From: Nitrosomonas cryotolerans ATCC 49181
Lineage (GTDB): Bacteria > Pseudomonadota > Gammaproteobacteria > Burkholderiales > Nitrosomonadaceae
NCBI RefSeq assembly: GCF_900143275.1
Contig: NZ_FSRO01000001.1
Location: 2,064,116 to 2,128,115, forward strand
Direction of reading: 5' to 3'
Length of the DNA: 64,000 nt
Part shown: one piece after another, positions 10,042 through 19,273 of the stretch
How the letters are laid out: each line of letters starts with the position of its first letter
Position numbering within the stretch: position 1 is the first letter of the stretch
Position numbers and translations under genes: made by a program
Notes under the pieces: model-generated
Told to the model about the DNA's origin: nothing
What the model saw: the letters and a program-made list of their open reading frames with translations, nothing else
Database searches by the model: none

Positions 10042-10740
10042 TTACGACATTAGATTTTTCCATAAACATTTGCCATTACTTTCGCGCTCTATATTTTCGA
10101 GTTGTTGTGTATGTAGTGCCAATTCATCAAGGCTCGCTGTCAGTACGATTAATTCAAGATTATCCATGTTTACTGTTGAATTAAATACTGGACCGGAAGT
10201 TTCTAATTCAATGAGTAAACTTTCTTGCCCTCGTGTCATAGCAAGATAAACTTCGGCTAACAACTCCGCATCGAGTAATGCTCCGTGCAATGTGCGCCTA
10301 GAGTTATCAATTTGATAGCGTTCGCACAGTGCATCCAGATTATTACGTTTACCTGGATGTAGTTCCTTGGCTAACTTCAGGGTGTCAGTAATCTGTGGAG
10401 AATATTTATTTATTGTTTGTAATTTTGCTAATCCCAGTTCATGATTAAGGAAACCAATATCAAAAGGTGCATTGTGTATAATCAATTCAGCATCATTAAT
10501 AAAATCGAGGAATTCAGTAGCAATCTCATAGAATTTCTGTTTATCCTGAAGAAATTCGCGAGTTAATCCGTGTATTTGTAATGCACCTGCCTCACTCTCG
10601 CGTTCAGGGTTAAGATAGTAATGAAGTTGGCGGCCGGTTAATTGCCGATTGCACATTTCTACAGCAGCGATTTCAACAATACGATGCCCAAGCTTGGGTT
10701 CCAATCCTGTTGTTTCTGTATCTAAGAATACTTGACGCAT
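10042..10740 (-). CDS. dnaQ: DNA polymerase III epsilon subunit (proofreading exonuclease)
   Basis: The protein proofreads as the 3'-5' exonuclease of the replicative polymerase. It has 232 residues with Exo I FLDTETTGLEP (catalytic Asp/Glu), Exo II IHNAPFDIGFLNHEL and Exo III TLHGALLDAELLAEVYLAM, the DEDDh arrangement. A short C-terminal tail would bind the alpha subunit. It follows rnhA on the same strand, a pairing common in proteobacteria. The start ATG opens on MRQVFLDTETTG, so no residues are missing. Confidence 0.97.
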   Translation of the reverse strand: MRQVFLDTETTGLEPKLGHRIVEIAAVEMCNRQLTGRQLHYYLNPERESEAGALQIHGLTREFLQDKQKFYEIATEFLDFINDAELIIHNAPFDIGFLNHELGLAKLQTINKYSPQITDTLKLAKELHPGKRNNLDALCERYQIDNSRRTLHGALLDAELLAEVYLAMTRGQESLLIELETSGPVFNSTVNMDNLELIVLTASLDELALHTQQLENIERESNGKCLWKNLMS

Positions 10741-10851
10741 AAGCTAAATTTCTAATTTGAGTGTTTCATAATGCAGCTTGAAACGTGCGGATAATAGCGT
10801 CACAAGAAACCGAGTCGGATTCATTGGAATGATATGAATGCACTAGAGAGA

Positions 10852-11334
10852 TCATCCAAATTCACCAATACTGTGATTCGTTGTTTGTAGTAATGCTTCT
10901 ACTCCACGATTAGCCAGTTGATCAGCGCGTTCATTACCCGCATGACCATTGTGGCCGCGTACCCAGAACCACTCGATTTCATGCTGCTGTGTTAAATGAT
11001 CTAATTGCCTCCATAGATCCTCATTTTTAACTGGTTTTCTATTAGCTGTACGCCACCCTCGTTCTTTCCAGGAATTAATCCACTCACTAATGCCCTTTTG
11101 TACATATTGAGAGTCAGTATGTAATTGCACCCTGCATGGGTATTTCAATGCTTCTAATGCACGAATTGCTGCAAGCAGCTCCATCCTGTTATTAGTTGTC
11201 AGCATCTCACCACCAAAAATTTCCTGCTCATAATCGGCATATTTTAATAATGCGCCCCAACCACCTATACCAGGATTGTTCTTGCAGGCGCCATCCGTAA
11301 ATATCTCTACTACTTTAGCATGTTGTAATTTCAT
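10852..11334 (-). CDS. rnhA: Ribonuclease HI
   Basis: RNase HI cleaves RNA in RNA-DNA hybrids. The 160-residue protein has the four catalytic acidic sites in order: [19 protein letters not shown] (Asp14), [15 protein letters not shown] (Glu), [12 protein letters not shown] (Asp) and [12 protein letters not shown] (Asp), with the histidine loop VRGHNGH. Its ATG overlaps the stop of the upstream methyltransferase gene (ATGA), so translation is probably coupled. dnaQ follows after 111 bases. Confidence 0.98.
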   Translation of the reverse strand: MKLQHAKVVEIFTDGACKNNPGIGGWGALLKYADYEQEIFGGEMLTTNNRMELLAAIRALEALKYPCRVQLHTDSQYVQKGISEWINSWKERGWRTANRKPVKNEDLWRQLDHLTQQHEIEWFWVRGHNGHAGNERADQLANRGVEALLQTTNHSIGEFG

Positions 11335-12104
11335 TGCTTATCTGAGTTAATTTGATTATACCCATTTATGTGCAGCTTTTTTTCAATGCTATTGTCATTG
11401 AATCTTTGTGCAGCTGATGCGATTCTTTTTTTTCCAGCCAGTGCATTTTTCCATCCAGGTTTAATAATATGCATTCCGTGCATATGCTTTGTAGCCTGTA
11501 AAAAATAAACCCCTCCAGATATTGGCCACCAGCGATCCCCTGCTGCCTCCATAAAATTAAAATACGCCCGCCATTTTTCTCGCTTGAATGGGGGGGTATA
11601 GCAACATAATCGTCCGCCTGTCATCTCGAAATCAAGCAATTTTAGCCAATCCTTAAGTCTTGATAGTGCAATAAAATTCCCGCACCAAGGAAAATCACTT
11701 CTTGCGGGTTTAAAATAGCGATTTGCACCCCAGAGGCTCAATGGATTAAACCCGGAAATTACGACATGCCCTTCTGGAATTAATATTCGATGCACTTCGC
11801 GCAGAATTTGATGTGGATTTTCATTAAATTCAAGAACATGTGGCATAATAACCAGATCCATGCTGCCACTTTCAATGGGCATGAAATCAGCGGCAGCGCG
11901 TAAAGACGCACCGCAATCAGTTCCTGCCGAGAATTGTAAGGGCATACGATTTGAGCGTAGGAAGTTGAATTGAGGTAATCCGATTTGTATCGCATTATAG
12001 CCAAATATATTGGCTACCGCCTGATCAAAATAGCTTTGTTCATGAGCTAATAAATATTTGCCAAGTGAAGTTTCGAACCATTGCTGTGCATTTTGTGCAG
12101 ACAT
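11331..12104 (-). CDS. Class I SAM-dependent methyltransferase
   Basis: This 257-residue protein is a YafS-like methyltransferase. Blocks seen are [20 protein letters not shown], the acidic/hydrophobic strand [20 protein letters not shown] and [22 protein letters not shown], which match the methyltransferase-11 fold after motif I. Motif I itself is degenerate, as usual for this subfamily. The substrate is unknown. Its place between gloB (divergent) and rnhA (overlapping by 4 bp) is conserved in proteobacteria, but that does not reveal its substrate. It is likely cytosolic. Confidence 0.88.
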   Translation of the reverse strand: MSAQNAQQWFETSLGKYLLAHEQSYFDQAVANIFGYNAIQIGLPQFNFLRSNRMPLQFSAGTDCGASLRAAADFMPIESGSMDLVIMPHVLEFNENPHQILREVHRILIPEGHVVISGFNPLSLWGANRYFKPARSDFPWCGNFIALSRLKDWLKLLDFEMTGGRLCCYTPPFKREKWRAYFNFMEAAGDRWWPISGGVYFLQATKHMHGMHIIKPGWKNALAGKKRIASAAQRFNDNSIEKKLHINGYNQINSDKQ

Positions 12105-12242
12105 AGCTGATGTACTGGTATTAGAAAATAAAGCAATTACAATTAATTTGAATTAGAAATAAAATACAAACCACCACTTTTAATAATTAGAAGTTTCCGG
12201 AGTTTAAAAGTTTAATTAATAAACTAATTATCAAGGAATATT

Positions 12243-13016
12243 ATGTTAACTATTTATCCTGTTAGAGCCTTTAAAGATAATTATATCTGGGTCATACATA
12301 ATCAATACTACGCTGCTATAGTCGATCCCGGTGATGCCGTGCCAGTGCTTGATTATTTGCAATATAATAATTTACAGATGATTGCTATATTAAATACGCA
12401 TCATCATCATGACCATGTCGGTGGTAACACTATACTTTTAAGTAAATTTTCGGTGCCTGTCTATGGCCCGAAAAATGAGCTGATTCCAAATCTTACTCAC
12501 CCGGTCTGGGAAGGCGATACAATTTATCTGGACGAACTGTCACTCAGTCTTAGAGTACTCGGCGTTCCCGGTCATACAGCAGGGCATATTGCTTATTATG
12601 CCTCGGATAAAACAAATTTACTATTTTGTGGTGATACGTTGTTTGCTTGTGGATGCGGACGAATTTTTGAAGGTACAGCGGAGCAAATGTATGCATCACT
12701 ACAAAAGCTGATTTGTTTGCCTGATAAAACATTGGTCTATTGCGCTCATGAATATACATCGGATAATATACGTTTTGCTAGAATTGTTGAGCCTGAAAAT
12801 ACAGCGTTATTGAAACTTGAGGGTGCAACCGAAGCGCTACGCAACCAAGATATGCCCACGCTACCAACAACTTTAGCCATGGAGAAAGCAACTAATCCAT
12901 TTTTACGTTGCAATCAGAAAGACGTTATCAATAATACGAGTATTCATGCTGGAAGAACATTGTCTGATCCAGTTAGCGTATTTACTGAATTACGTAACTG
13001 GAAAAACAATTTCTAA
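12243..13016 (+). CDS. gloB: Hydroxyacylglutathione hydrolase (glyoxalase II)
   Basis: GloB hydrolyses S-lactoylglutathione to lactate and glutathione in methylglyoxal detoxification. The 257-residue metallo-beta-lactamase-fold protein carries the binuclear metal motif NTHHHHDHVGG (residues 51-61), a further His in PGHTAGHIAYY, the bridging Asp in LLFCGDTLFACGCGRIFEG and the late His in CAHEYTSDN. Length matches the family. ATCAAGGAATATT supplies a ribosome site. It is transcribed away from the methyltransferase gene. Confidence 0.97.
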   Translation: MLTIYPVRAFKDNYIWVIHNQYYAAIVDPGDAVPVLDYLQYNNLQMIAILNTHHHHDHVGGNTILLSKFSVPVYGPKNELIPNLTHPVWEGDTIYLDELSLSLRVLGVPGHTAGHIAYYASDKTNLLFCGDTLFACGCGRIFEGTAEQMYASLQKLICLPDKTLVYCAHEYTSDNIRFARIVEPENTALLKLEGATEALRNQDMPTLPTTLAMEKATNPFLRCNQKDVINNTSIHAGRTLSDPVSVFTELRNWKNNF

Positions 13017-13072
13017 GTAATCTGTTGAATCTACTTCTACTAACTATAACGTAACGTAACCCCTGTCATCAA

Positions 13073-13648
13073 TCAAATATGGCAGCCATTCTCATCACAA
13101 TCCTTATGAACGACCTTGGTTGTGTCTTCTTGCGCTGTCGATGACGCCGTTTCAGTTGCTTCCATTTCCTCAGCAAGTAATGTTCCGATTGATACACCCA
13201 GTATAAGATCACTGACATGGCCAAATTTATGTAGCCGGAGATGCCCTGTTTTATCAATTAAAATAAGTGTCGGTGTACCTTGCATGCGATATAAGCGCAT
13301 CGTATGGGGTATAGCTTGCTGGTCGTCAGGCTTATCAATTGCAATTGGAAAGCGTAATCGATATTCGTAAGCAAATACTTCTAATGCGTCTCGGCCCATA
13401 ACAGCGTGATGTTCGAAAACGGTATGTATTCCAATTACTGCAACTTGTGCAGGATCAAATTCATCATATACTCGTTGTGTCTGTGGGATACCAGATTGTA
13501 CACAACCAGGGCAAAGCATCTGGAATGCATGCATAACAACCACTTTTCCGCGAAGTGAAGCGAGTGTCAACGGTTGAGGTGTATTGAGCCAAGCCGATGT
13601 CTGTAATTCTGGGGCTAAGATTTTTTTAATTTCATTATTTGATTCCAT
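13073..13648 (-). CDS. Thioredoxin-like (redoxin/TlpA-type) protein with a cysteine tail
   Basis: From the ATG at 13648 the product has 191 residues; a longer in-frame start at 13705 is possible, but CGGAGC ten bases upstream favours the inner one. The core reads LASLRGKVVVMHAFQMLCPGC, with the redox pair Cys46/Cys49, then VIGIHTVFEHH and a cis-Pro loop in MQGTPTLILIDKTGHLR, all typical of AhpC/TSA-redoxin folds. No signal peptide is obvious, so a cytosolic place is likely. An acidic C-terminal extension ends KDCDENGCHI, a second cysteine pair not part of the usual fold. Partner and substrate are unknown. Confidence 0.8.
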   Translation of the reverse strand: MESNNEIKKILAPELQTSAWLNTPQPLTLASLRGKVVVMHAFQMLCPGCVQSGIPQTQRVYDEFDPAQVAVIGIHTVFEHHAVMGRDALEVFAYEYRLRFPIAIDKPDDQQAIPHTMRLYRMQGTPTLILIDKTGHLRLHKFGHVSDLILGVSIGTLLAEEMEATETASSTAQEDTTKVVHKDCDENGCHI

Positions 13649-13829
13649 TGCTCTGATAGCTCCGATTTTTATACGATTTATTAGATAAATGAGGGGTATT
13701 TTCAAAATACCAGTGTGAACAGATATGGGTCATATCATAAGAATTCGTTAGACAAAATAGGTAATTAGATCAGGTAACATGGCACGCTTGTACAAATGCC
13801 CGTTTTCTATGAAGCGCGATACTTACTAT

Positions 13830-13918
13830 GAGACCTTTGCAAAACCCCAGTAGTTGAAAAATTAACCCTTTATAATCAATAATAAAAAACCTCTAGCGAG
13901 GGTTTTTGGAATAACCTC
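13830..13918 (-). repeat. MITE-like element, copy B (89 bp)
   Basis: It begins GAGACCTTTGCAAAACCCC and ends in a worn ...GGTTTTTGGAATAACCTC. A perfect 5-bp duplication ACTAT flanks it (13825-13829 and 13919-13923). It lies just beyond the 3' end of the P460 pseudogene, in the opposite orientation to copy A. Confidence 0.88.
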
Positions 13919-13962
13919 ACTATGACAAGCAGTTTTCTCTGATTTGTATAATTAACTGTTCA

Positions 13963-14624
13963 TTATTCATAGGGCGGATTCAACTTTGAAGTGCAACTTT
14001 TGTAAGGAAGTTTATAGGCAAGCTGCGGTAGTATCGGATAATGCTGCGTGAAAACCATGTCCTGGGCGGCGTTAGCTTTGTGACAGGCTGAGCAAGCCTC
14101 ATCAGGTTGTGCAGATGCGTTGCGTGACTCATAGGATTAAAAACCAAGATAAGCCCAATTACCGGGTTTCTCTGCAAATCGTTCGGTGTTCCTTACTGTT
14201 GCAGCCAGGTCGTTGTATCCACCTTGGAAATATCGATTTCCGCTGGCTGATTCTTTTGTATCAACACTAACTAATTCCTTAAAAATCATTGTACCACCCC
14301 GAAATTTTCCCGTTTCTTCCAGTATTTCCAGCTTGCTGGATCAATATAAACAGTGTGAAATTCAGGAAATGCAGGTTTTCCATCATTCATATCATTAGAA
14401 GTTGCCGGTGTATCGACAAAAACCGATTCCCGATAGTTTCTTGGGCGAAGTAAGTCATTATTTTTGTTAAATTGGGCATAATTTTTATTTTTATGATGCT
14501 CGTGATGATCGCCCCCGGCATTGACAAGCGCTATCTGAAAAATTAATGCACCGGATAATAATAGTGGCGCAACACTATCTAATAATGTCTTTTTTAGCTG
14601 GAATATATAAAAATAAGGCTTCAA
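13963..14624 (-). pseudogene. Cytochrome P460 gene, broken by a frameshift and a stop
   Basis: Cytochrome P460 is a periplasmic haem protein of ammonia oxidisers that oxidises hydroxylamine. The first frame gives a signal peptide and PEFHTVYIDPASWKYWKK. It then ends early at VVQ because one A is missing near 14305 (AAGAAACGG). In the next frame the gene continues with GTMIFKELVSVDTKESASGN, ATVRNTERFAEKPGNWAYLG and the haem motif DEACSACHKANAAQDMVFTQ, interrupted by TAA after WAYLGF. Two lesions make it a pseudogene. The C-terminal ~20 residues also differ from what I expect. A MITE copy lies 44 bases past the stop codon. Confidence 0.85.
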
Positions 14625-15069
14625 AAATGGTTAATAGAATGCACATAAAGTAGTTTGAAAATTAGCCTGCTCCCCACGATCATGGTAGACAGACAGGCTT
14701 TCTTCGTCAAGAGAAGAACTATTCATCATCGATAATTTGCTTGTTTAAGTACTAAGCATGGATTATCTCGATCGTGAGGATAGCTTAACAAATAGAAAAT
14801 CAATAATGAGGTATCTTTTTTATCTACTTAATTGTGATAAAATATATCTCTCACAGAGGCCTTATTTCGCAGCATCATTCCTTTATATTAGTTATAAACC
14901 CTGATAAATAGCGTTATTGGTAATATTTTTTATTATTTATAACATTTTAATTTAAATGATTAATATGGGTTTTTAATAATTTAAAAGTGAGTGTTTTATA
15001 CTAAATTACTATTTTTAAATCAGACAAGGCTTTTATATCGTGTCTTGAATCGGTATAATACTGCGCTTC
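14625..15069. other. 445-bp AT-rich intergenic region before tRNA-Lys
   Basis: This strongly AT-rich stretch has no supported gene. It should hold the former P460 promoter (minus strand) and the tRNA-Lys promoter; a TATAAT at 15054-15059 is placed correctly for the latter. Nothing else recognised. Confidence 0.55.
15054..15059 (+). promoter_or_regulatory. -10 box of the tRNA-Lys promoter
   Basis: A perfect TATAAT lies 10 bases before the first tRNA base, the usual distance for a tRNA promoter. No clear -35 is seen. Confidence 0.5.
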
Positions 15070-15145
15070 GGGTCGTTAGCTCAGCTGGTAGAGCAGCGGA
15101 CTTTTAATCCGTTGGTCGCGAGTTCGAATCTCGCACGGCCTACCA
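15070..15145 (+). tRNA. tRNA-Lys (anticodon UUU)
   Basis: The 76-base cloverleaf includes an encoded CCA end. The D-arm region is TAGCTCAGCTGGTAGAGCA, the anticodon loop is CTTTTAA (UUU, lysine), and the T-arm is GCGAGTTCGAATCTCGC. Acceptor strands GGGTCGT and ACGGCCT pair with one G-U at the end and a second wobble inside. A hairpin terminator follows within 15 bases. The region to its right is an accessory block with IS remains and a foreign-looking transporter; no repeat of the tRNA 3' end was found that would mark an integration site. Confidence 0.97.
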
Positions 15146-15158
15146 AACGAAATGAGAA

Positions 15159-15190
15159 AGGGGATTAGTTAATAGCTAATCCCCTTTTTA
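15159..15190 (+). terminator. Rho-independent terminator after tRNA-Lys
   Basis: AGGGGATTAG and CTAATCCCCT form a 10-bp perfect stem around a short AT-rich loop, followed by a T run. Confidence 0.85.
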
Positions 15191-15195
15191 TTGAA

Positions 15196-16146
15196 GTGGC
15201 ACCAGCAAAACTGGACAAGTTGTTAAGCTCTGATATGAGATAAATAGAGAGACATCATCATGAGCAAGAAACGCACGTAATATTCAACAGAATTCGAAGC
15301 CAAAATAGCCTTGGCAGCAATACGTGGAGAAGAAACGGTACCACAACTAGCCGCTCGTTATCATATCCATCCCACGTAGATTAATAGCTGGAAACGTGAT
15401 TTGATTGAAAAGGCCAGTGATTTGTTTGGCAAGAATAGTGACGCCAATAATAAGAGTGGCCATAGTGCCGACGATTTACATCGTGTGATTGAGCAATTGA
15501 CGGTAGAACGCGATTTTTGAGCCAGAAAACTCGATCATTAAGTGTTGTTGAACGTAAAACAATGATCGTGCACCACGAGGAACTAAGTCAATCTCGCTAA
15601 TGCCATTTGACTTCGTGTTACACGTTCGTCGTATTATTATCAGCCACAGCTCACAGATGAGAGTAAGTTAATTTTGTTGCGTCAAATGGATGAGCTGTAT
15701 TTAAAAACATCATAGTATGGTTCACGCAGTTATGCCACGTGGTTCAGGCGCCAGGGGATGATGATAGGCCGCAAGAAAGCAACTTCAATAATCAAGATGC
15801 TGGGCATTATTAGCACAGCACCAAAGCCCAAAACTAGTATTCCGACCAAGCAGCACAAGAAGCATTCTTATCTGCTCAAAGGCAAGGCCATTAGTCGTCT
15901 CAACCAAGTTTGGTTGACTGATATCACTTACGTGCCGATGGAAAAAGGTTTTGGCTATCTTGTTGCCATTATGGACTGGCATTCGTGTAAAGTACTGAGC
16001 TGGCACTTATCCAACACACTGGACGTTGACTTCTGTGTCCAGGCTTTGGAAGCTGCCATCTAGGATCATGGCTGTCTGAAAATCATGAATAGTGATCAGG
16101 GTGTGCAGTTTACCAGTGAGGCTTTCATCAATACTAAAAACCAATG
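15196..16146 (+). mobile_element. Decayed IS3-family insertion sequence (truncated)
   Basis: Both transposase frames of an IS3-type element are recognisable but ruined. OrfA starts at 15260 as MSKKRT, hits a stop at codon 7, then continues YSTEFEAKIALAAIRGEETV and LAARYHIHPT with a second stop. OrfB has several stops and includes QVWLTDITYVPMEKGFGYL, AIMDWHSCKVLSWHLSNTL and KIMNSDQGVQFTSEAFI, which hold the first two Asp of the DDE triad; the Glu part is missing. The right end is cut where the MFS gene starts. It lies immediately beyond the tRNA-Lys terminator. Confidence 0.85.
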
Positions 16147-16162
16147 AGTTACCATCCTGACA

Positions 16163-17434
16163 ATGACGCGAAACGTACGCGAGGTTCTTGCCTCGGTGAG
16201 ACCCCTTTTGGGCGGCACTGCTGCCTTCGTGGCAGGCAACAGTCTGCTCGGTATTGTCCTGCCACTTCGCATGGAAGCGGCAGGCTATCCTGTGGCGTTG
16301 ACTGGGGCCATCATGGCAGCCTACTACCTGGGCCTAGCATTTGGGGGGCTACGCGGAAAACGCGTGATCCTTCGCATCGGACATATCCGTGCGTTCGCTG
16401 TTTTCGCGGCGCTGGCGGCTGCAACTACACTGGCTTATGCAACCATTTCCCATCCGGCTGTATGGGTGTTCCTGCGGATTGTCAACGGCTTCTGCGTTGC
16501 CGGTTTGACGGCCACAATCGAAAGTTGGCTGAACACTAAAAGCAGTAATAAAACGCGTGGGCGTATCCTCGGCTTTTACATGTTGACTTTCTATCTTGCA
16601 ATGGCGTTTGGCCAAACCCTAGTTAACCTCACTGATGTCGGCGCGCCCGATCTCTTCATGTTGTCCGCATCGCTGATCGTGCTTTCGCTAGTCCCGGTCG
16701 CAATGACGAAGCTGGGTGAGCCCAATCTCAGCGAGAGCCAGGTACTGAACGTCAAGGATCTTTATTCGGCTTCTCCTGTTGGTATGGTCGGCGCCGGAGT
16801 TGCGGGTTTGATGGTTGGTTCCTTCTATGCTCTGGGTGCCGTTTTTGCGAGCAGGATCGGACTGAGCGTGTCCGAAGCCGCCTTATTCATGAGTGTCGTG
16901 GTGCTCGGTGGTCTGGTCTTCCAGCTCCCCATGGGCGTGCTGGCGGATCGGTATGACCGGCGTATCGTCATCTCCGTTACCTTGCTGGTCGTCGGCATCA
17001 CTTGGGGGTTGCTGGCGGGTGTCATCGCCTCCGGATTGCCGTTTTTTGCCTTGCTGATTATGACACTGGGGTTCGGAGGTGCAATGAGCAGCATCTATCC
17101 GCTCTGTGTCGCGGAGACCTTCGACCGCCTGGAGCGTAGATACTACGTCGCGGCGTCAGGGCGTTTGCTGATGATCTATTCCATTAGCGCGACGTTCGGC
17201 CCACTGCTCGCCTCGGCGCTCATGTCGATCTACGGTCCACCCAGCTTCCTTATGTTCGAATCGGCCGTGGCTTTACTCTACGCTGTATTTGTCCTTGTTC
17301 GCATCTTGCAGGAGCCATCGTTGCCTGTAGATAAGCGGGAAAAATACGTGCCGCTCCCAGACGCGGCGCCGATTGCAATGGGTCTCGATCCACGCGCTGA
17401 TCTGGATAGCGAGGGCGAAGACGGGCGAGCTTGA
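16163..17434 (+). CDS. MFS transporter (YcaD-like), likely horizontally acquired
   Basis: This 423-residue inner-membrane protein has about 12 hydrophobic segments. GIVLPLRMEAAGYPVALTGA, the loop GGLRGKRVILRIGHIRAF and the mirrored VLADRYDRRIVISVT mark a major-facilitator permease resembling the YcaD group. Its substrate is unknown. The C-terminus ends in a hydrophilic acidic tail (DPRADLDSEGEDGRA). Base use is plainly richer in G and C, mainly at third codon positions, than that of all neighbours. It sits between a truncated IS3 remnant and a MITE copy lacking a target duplication, which points to transfer by recombination. There is no clear ribosome site. Confidence 0.88.
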   Translation: MTRNVREVLASVRPLLGGTAAFVAGNSLLGIVLPLRMEAAGYPVALTGAIMAAYYLGLAFGGLRGKRVILRIGHIRAFAVFAALAAATTLAYATISHPAVWVFLRIVNGFCVAGLTATIESWLNTKSSNKTRGRILGFYMLTFYLAMAFGQTLVNLTDVGAPDLFMLSASLIVLSLVPVAMTKLGEPNLSESQVLNVKDLYSASPVGMVGAGVAGLMVGSFYALGAVFASRIGLSVSEAALFMSVVVLGGLVFQLPMGVLADRYDRRIVISVTLLVVGITWGLLAGVIASGLPFFALLIMTLGFGGAMSSIYPLCVAETFDRLERRYYVAASGRLLMIYSISATFGPLLASALMSIYGPPSFLMFESAVALLYAVFVLVRILQEPSLPVDKREKYVPLPDAAPIAMGLDPRADLDSEGEDGRA

Positions 17435-17504
17435 CGATGAAATCGCGACCGTCTTGGTCCTGTCGCATTAAGCGAGATCATCGATATCTTCGTTTAGACT
17501 GTTG

Positions 17505-17593
17505 GAGACCTTTGCAAAAGTCCTTACCAAAAATTCTAGACTATTGATTGTAAAGGGTTAGTTCTTCAACTATTGAAGTTTTGCAAAGGTCTC
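17505..17593 (+). repeat. MITE-like element, copy C (89 bp, no target duplication)
   Basis: Ends are GAGACCTTTGCAAAAG and TTTTGCAAAGGTCTC. The flanks TGTTG and TACTC do not match, unlike most other copies. It marks the boundary between the GC-rich MFS gene and the sulfotransferase gene. Confidence 0.85.
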
Positions 17594-17602
17594 TACTCGT
17601 CT

Positions 17603-19249
17603 TTATTTGAAACTCTGTTGCCAAAGCTGACGCAATTCATCTGCTGAGAACAAGGTCAACCATTCGCTTGTTAAACGAGCAGCCAGATCCGCCCGAGATG
17701 CAGGCTCTGGTATTGAAGCCAGTGTACTTAATATTGGCATGATGGCTCTCGGTTGACTCAGTCGCTGACGTACTAGCATCTGATAGCGAATAGCACCCTG
17801 ATTATCCCCTGCTTTTATTTCCAATGCCCCCAGTTGAGTTTTAAGTAACTCTGAAGACTGAGGCCAGCATTTTAAATACTCGATTGCTGCACGGGTACGT
17901 CCTTGCTGGTCAAAGCAGTTTGCCAGAGTTCGAGCCAGAATTTCTGGTGGATTCTGTACTCTGAGTAAGGCTGATCCCAATGTATGCTCAGCTTCTTGGT
18001 ATCGCCCCAATGCCATCAGCAGGTTAGCCAACTTGACGTCAAAAACAGCATTCTGCGGGTTACGTTGGCCAGCTAACCGATAAAAATATTCAGCTGCAGC
18101 ATCATCAAATTCAGCTTCGCGACACACTCCCAGCAACATGAACAAATAAGGTGCGGATTTTCCGAGTTGAAGTATTCTAGTAATCGCCCGCTCTGCTATC
18201 AGAATCTGATTATTCTTTAACATGAGCCTGGCATAAGTTTCCCATACAGTAATATCGAATGGCGCATCCCGCTCAATTTTTCTTAAAATCTGCTCGGGTT
18301 CAATCGTCAGTGGGTCCGATTGAGTGGCGAGTGACAGCCATTCTGTGATCGGAATTTCGTCCAATTCAGGTAAAATGATAGGATCTGATGGTATCGAAAC
18401 CGTTTTCACCTGTAGCAACAGTGTTTCCACTAGTGCTTGAGTGACGCCATCAGTTTGGCCAGTTTGCCACTCCGGTTTCTCATATTCAGATCGATGTTCA
18501 GCTAGTGCCAGTAGTGACTGCCATTGGGATTCCATCGTAATCATGTCTTCTGCCGGTATAAGGCTGCGTATCGTTGTGTCGACGCGATTAGTAACCAGGT
18601 CAGGTTTAATGGGCGATGGCGTTTGTTCATTCAATCCCAATGTAAACCGCTGATTGACCTGGTGAGGTACATTCAGCCCGGCCATCAGTGCCTGTTGGGA
18701 AATTATCATGACTTGTTCGGGAATCGCTTCGGCTAGCGCTAGTATCCGAGAGTTATACGCTTGCCACATTTTTGCAGCTAGCGCGGGATTGCGCCAGAAA
18801 TCAACATGGATAGTACCGGAAGAACCTGCCGCTAATATACGTGCATGCCGGCGATATAGTGACTGGATGCTTGCGCTCCAGTGACGCAGTACAATCAGAT
18901 AACGTCCTTGCGAGCCTAATACCTGCTGCCAGGCGGGTATAAACAGGCATAATCGCGGATCTTTGGCACTCCAGGATGTGACTGCATTTTGTTCTCGCCG
19001 GGTGATATAACGTTCAAACAGATCCAGGCGAATTGCGGGATTAAAAGGGACTTCATTGTGAAATTGCCAGTTAGTATTTTGCATGGCGAGTAGTCGATCA
19101 TGCAGACTAACGAGCGACATATCCTCAAAGTGGCCATCTGGATTGGAGATTGCAGGCGGCATCAGATAAGATCCTGCGGAAAGACCCGCTTTATGAAGCC
19201 ATTGCGAAAGTGCTGATGTTAAGCTACGATGAAAGCCAAGAACGAACAT
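17603..19249 (-). CDS. Sulfotransferase-like protein with C-terminal TPR repeats
   Basis: The 548-residue protein begins MFVLGFHRSLTSALSQWLHK. This fits the 5'-phosphosulfate-binding loop of sulfotransferases at the very N-terminus, though the usual HRSGTS is HRSLTS. SWSAKDPRLCLFIPAWQQVL and RYLIVLRHWSASIQSLYRRH match the 3'-phosphate-binding region. From about residue 330 it is helical, with TPR-like units such as APYLFMLLGVCREAEFDDAA and AVFDVKLANLLMALGRYQEA. Donor PAPS is expected from the family; the acceptor is unknown. The ATG lies only 24 bases from a MITE copy, so its promoter region has been altered. Confidence 0.8.
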   Translation of the reverse strand: MFVLGFHRSLTSALSQWLHKAGLSAGSYLMPPAISNPDGHFEDMSLVSLHDRLLAMQNTNWQFHNEVPFNPAIRLDLFERYITRREQNAVTSWSAKDPRLCLFIPAWQQVLGSQGRYLIVLRHWSASIQSLYRRHARILAAGSSGTIHVDFWRNPALAAKMWQAYNSRILALAEAIPEQVMIISQQALMAGLNVPHQVNQRFTLGLNEQTPSPIKPDLVTNRVDTTIRSLIPAEDMITMESQWQSLLALAEHRSEYEKPEWQTGQTDGVTQALVETLLLQVKTVSIPSDPIILPELDEIPITEWLSLATQSDPLTIEPEQILRKIERDAPFDITVWETYARLMLKNNQILIAERAITRILQLGKSAPYLFMLLGVCREAEFDDAAAEYFYRLAGQRNPQNAVFDVKLANLLMALGRYQEAEHTLGSALLRVQNPPEILARTLANCFDQQGRTRAAIEYLKCWPQSSELLKTQLGALEIKAGDNQGAIRYQMLVRQRLSQPRAIMPILSTLASIPEPASRADLAARLTSEWLTLFSADELRQLWQQSFK

Positions 19250-19273
19250 GTGATGTGTGCTATCAAATAAATG

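Noticed and set aside
13855..13885. TATAAT-like core in the MITE family as a mobile promoter
   Set aside because: The core has TTTATAATCAAT, but the only -35-like TTGAAA is about 11 bases away and no copy has a proper 16-18 base spacing.
14280..14310. Programmed frameshift in the P460 gene
   Set aside because: A second lesion (TAA after WAYLGF) lies in the other frame, and there is no slippery heptamer with a following hairpin, so decay is simpler.
15120..15145. tRNA-Lys 3' end as an island attachment site
   Set aside because: No second copy of the tRNA end and no integrase is visible in the window, so an integrative element at this tRNA is not supported.
16144..16539. 131-codon plus-strand frame overlapping the MFS gene
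   Set aside because: Shadow frame in GC-rich DNA; the MFS frame has clear membrane segments and motifs.
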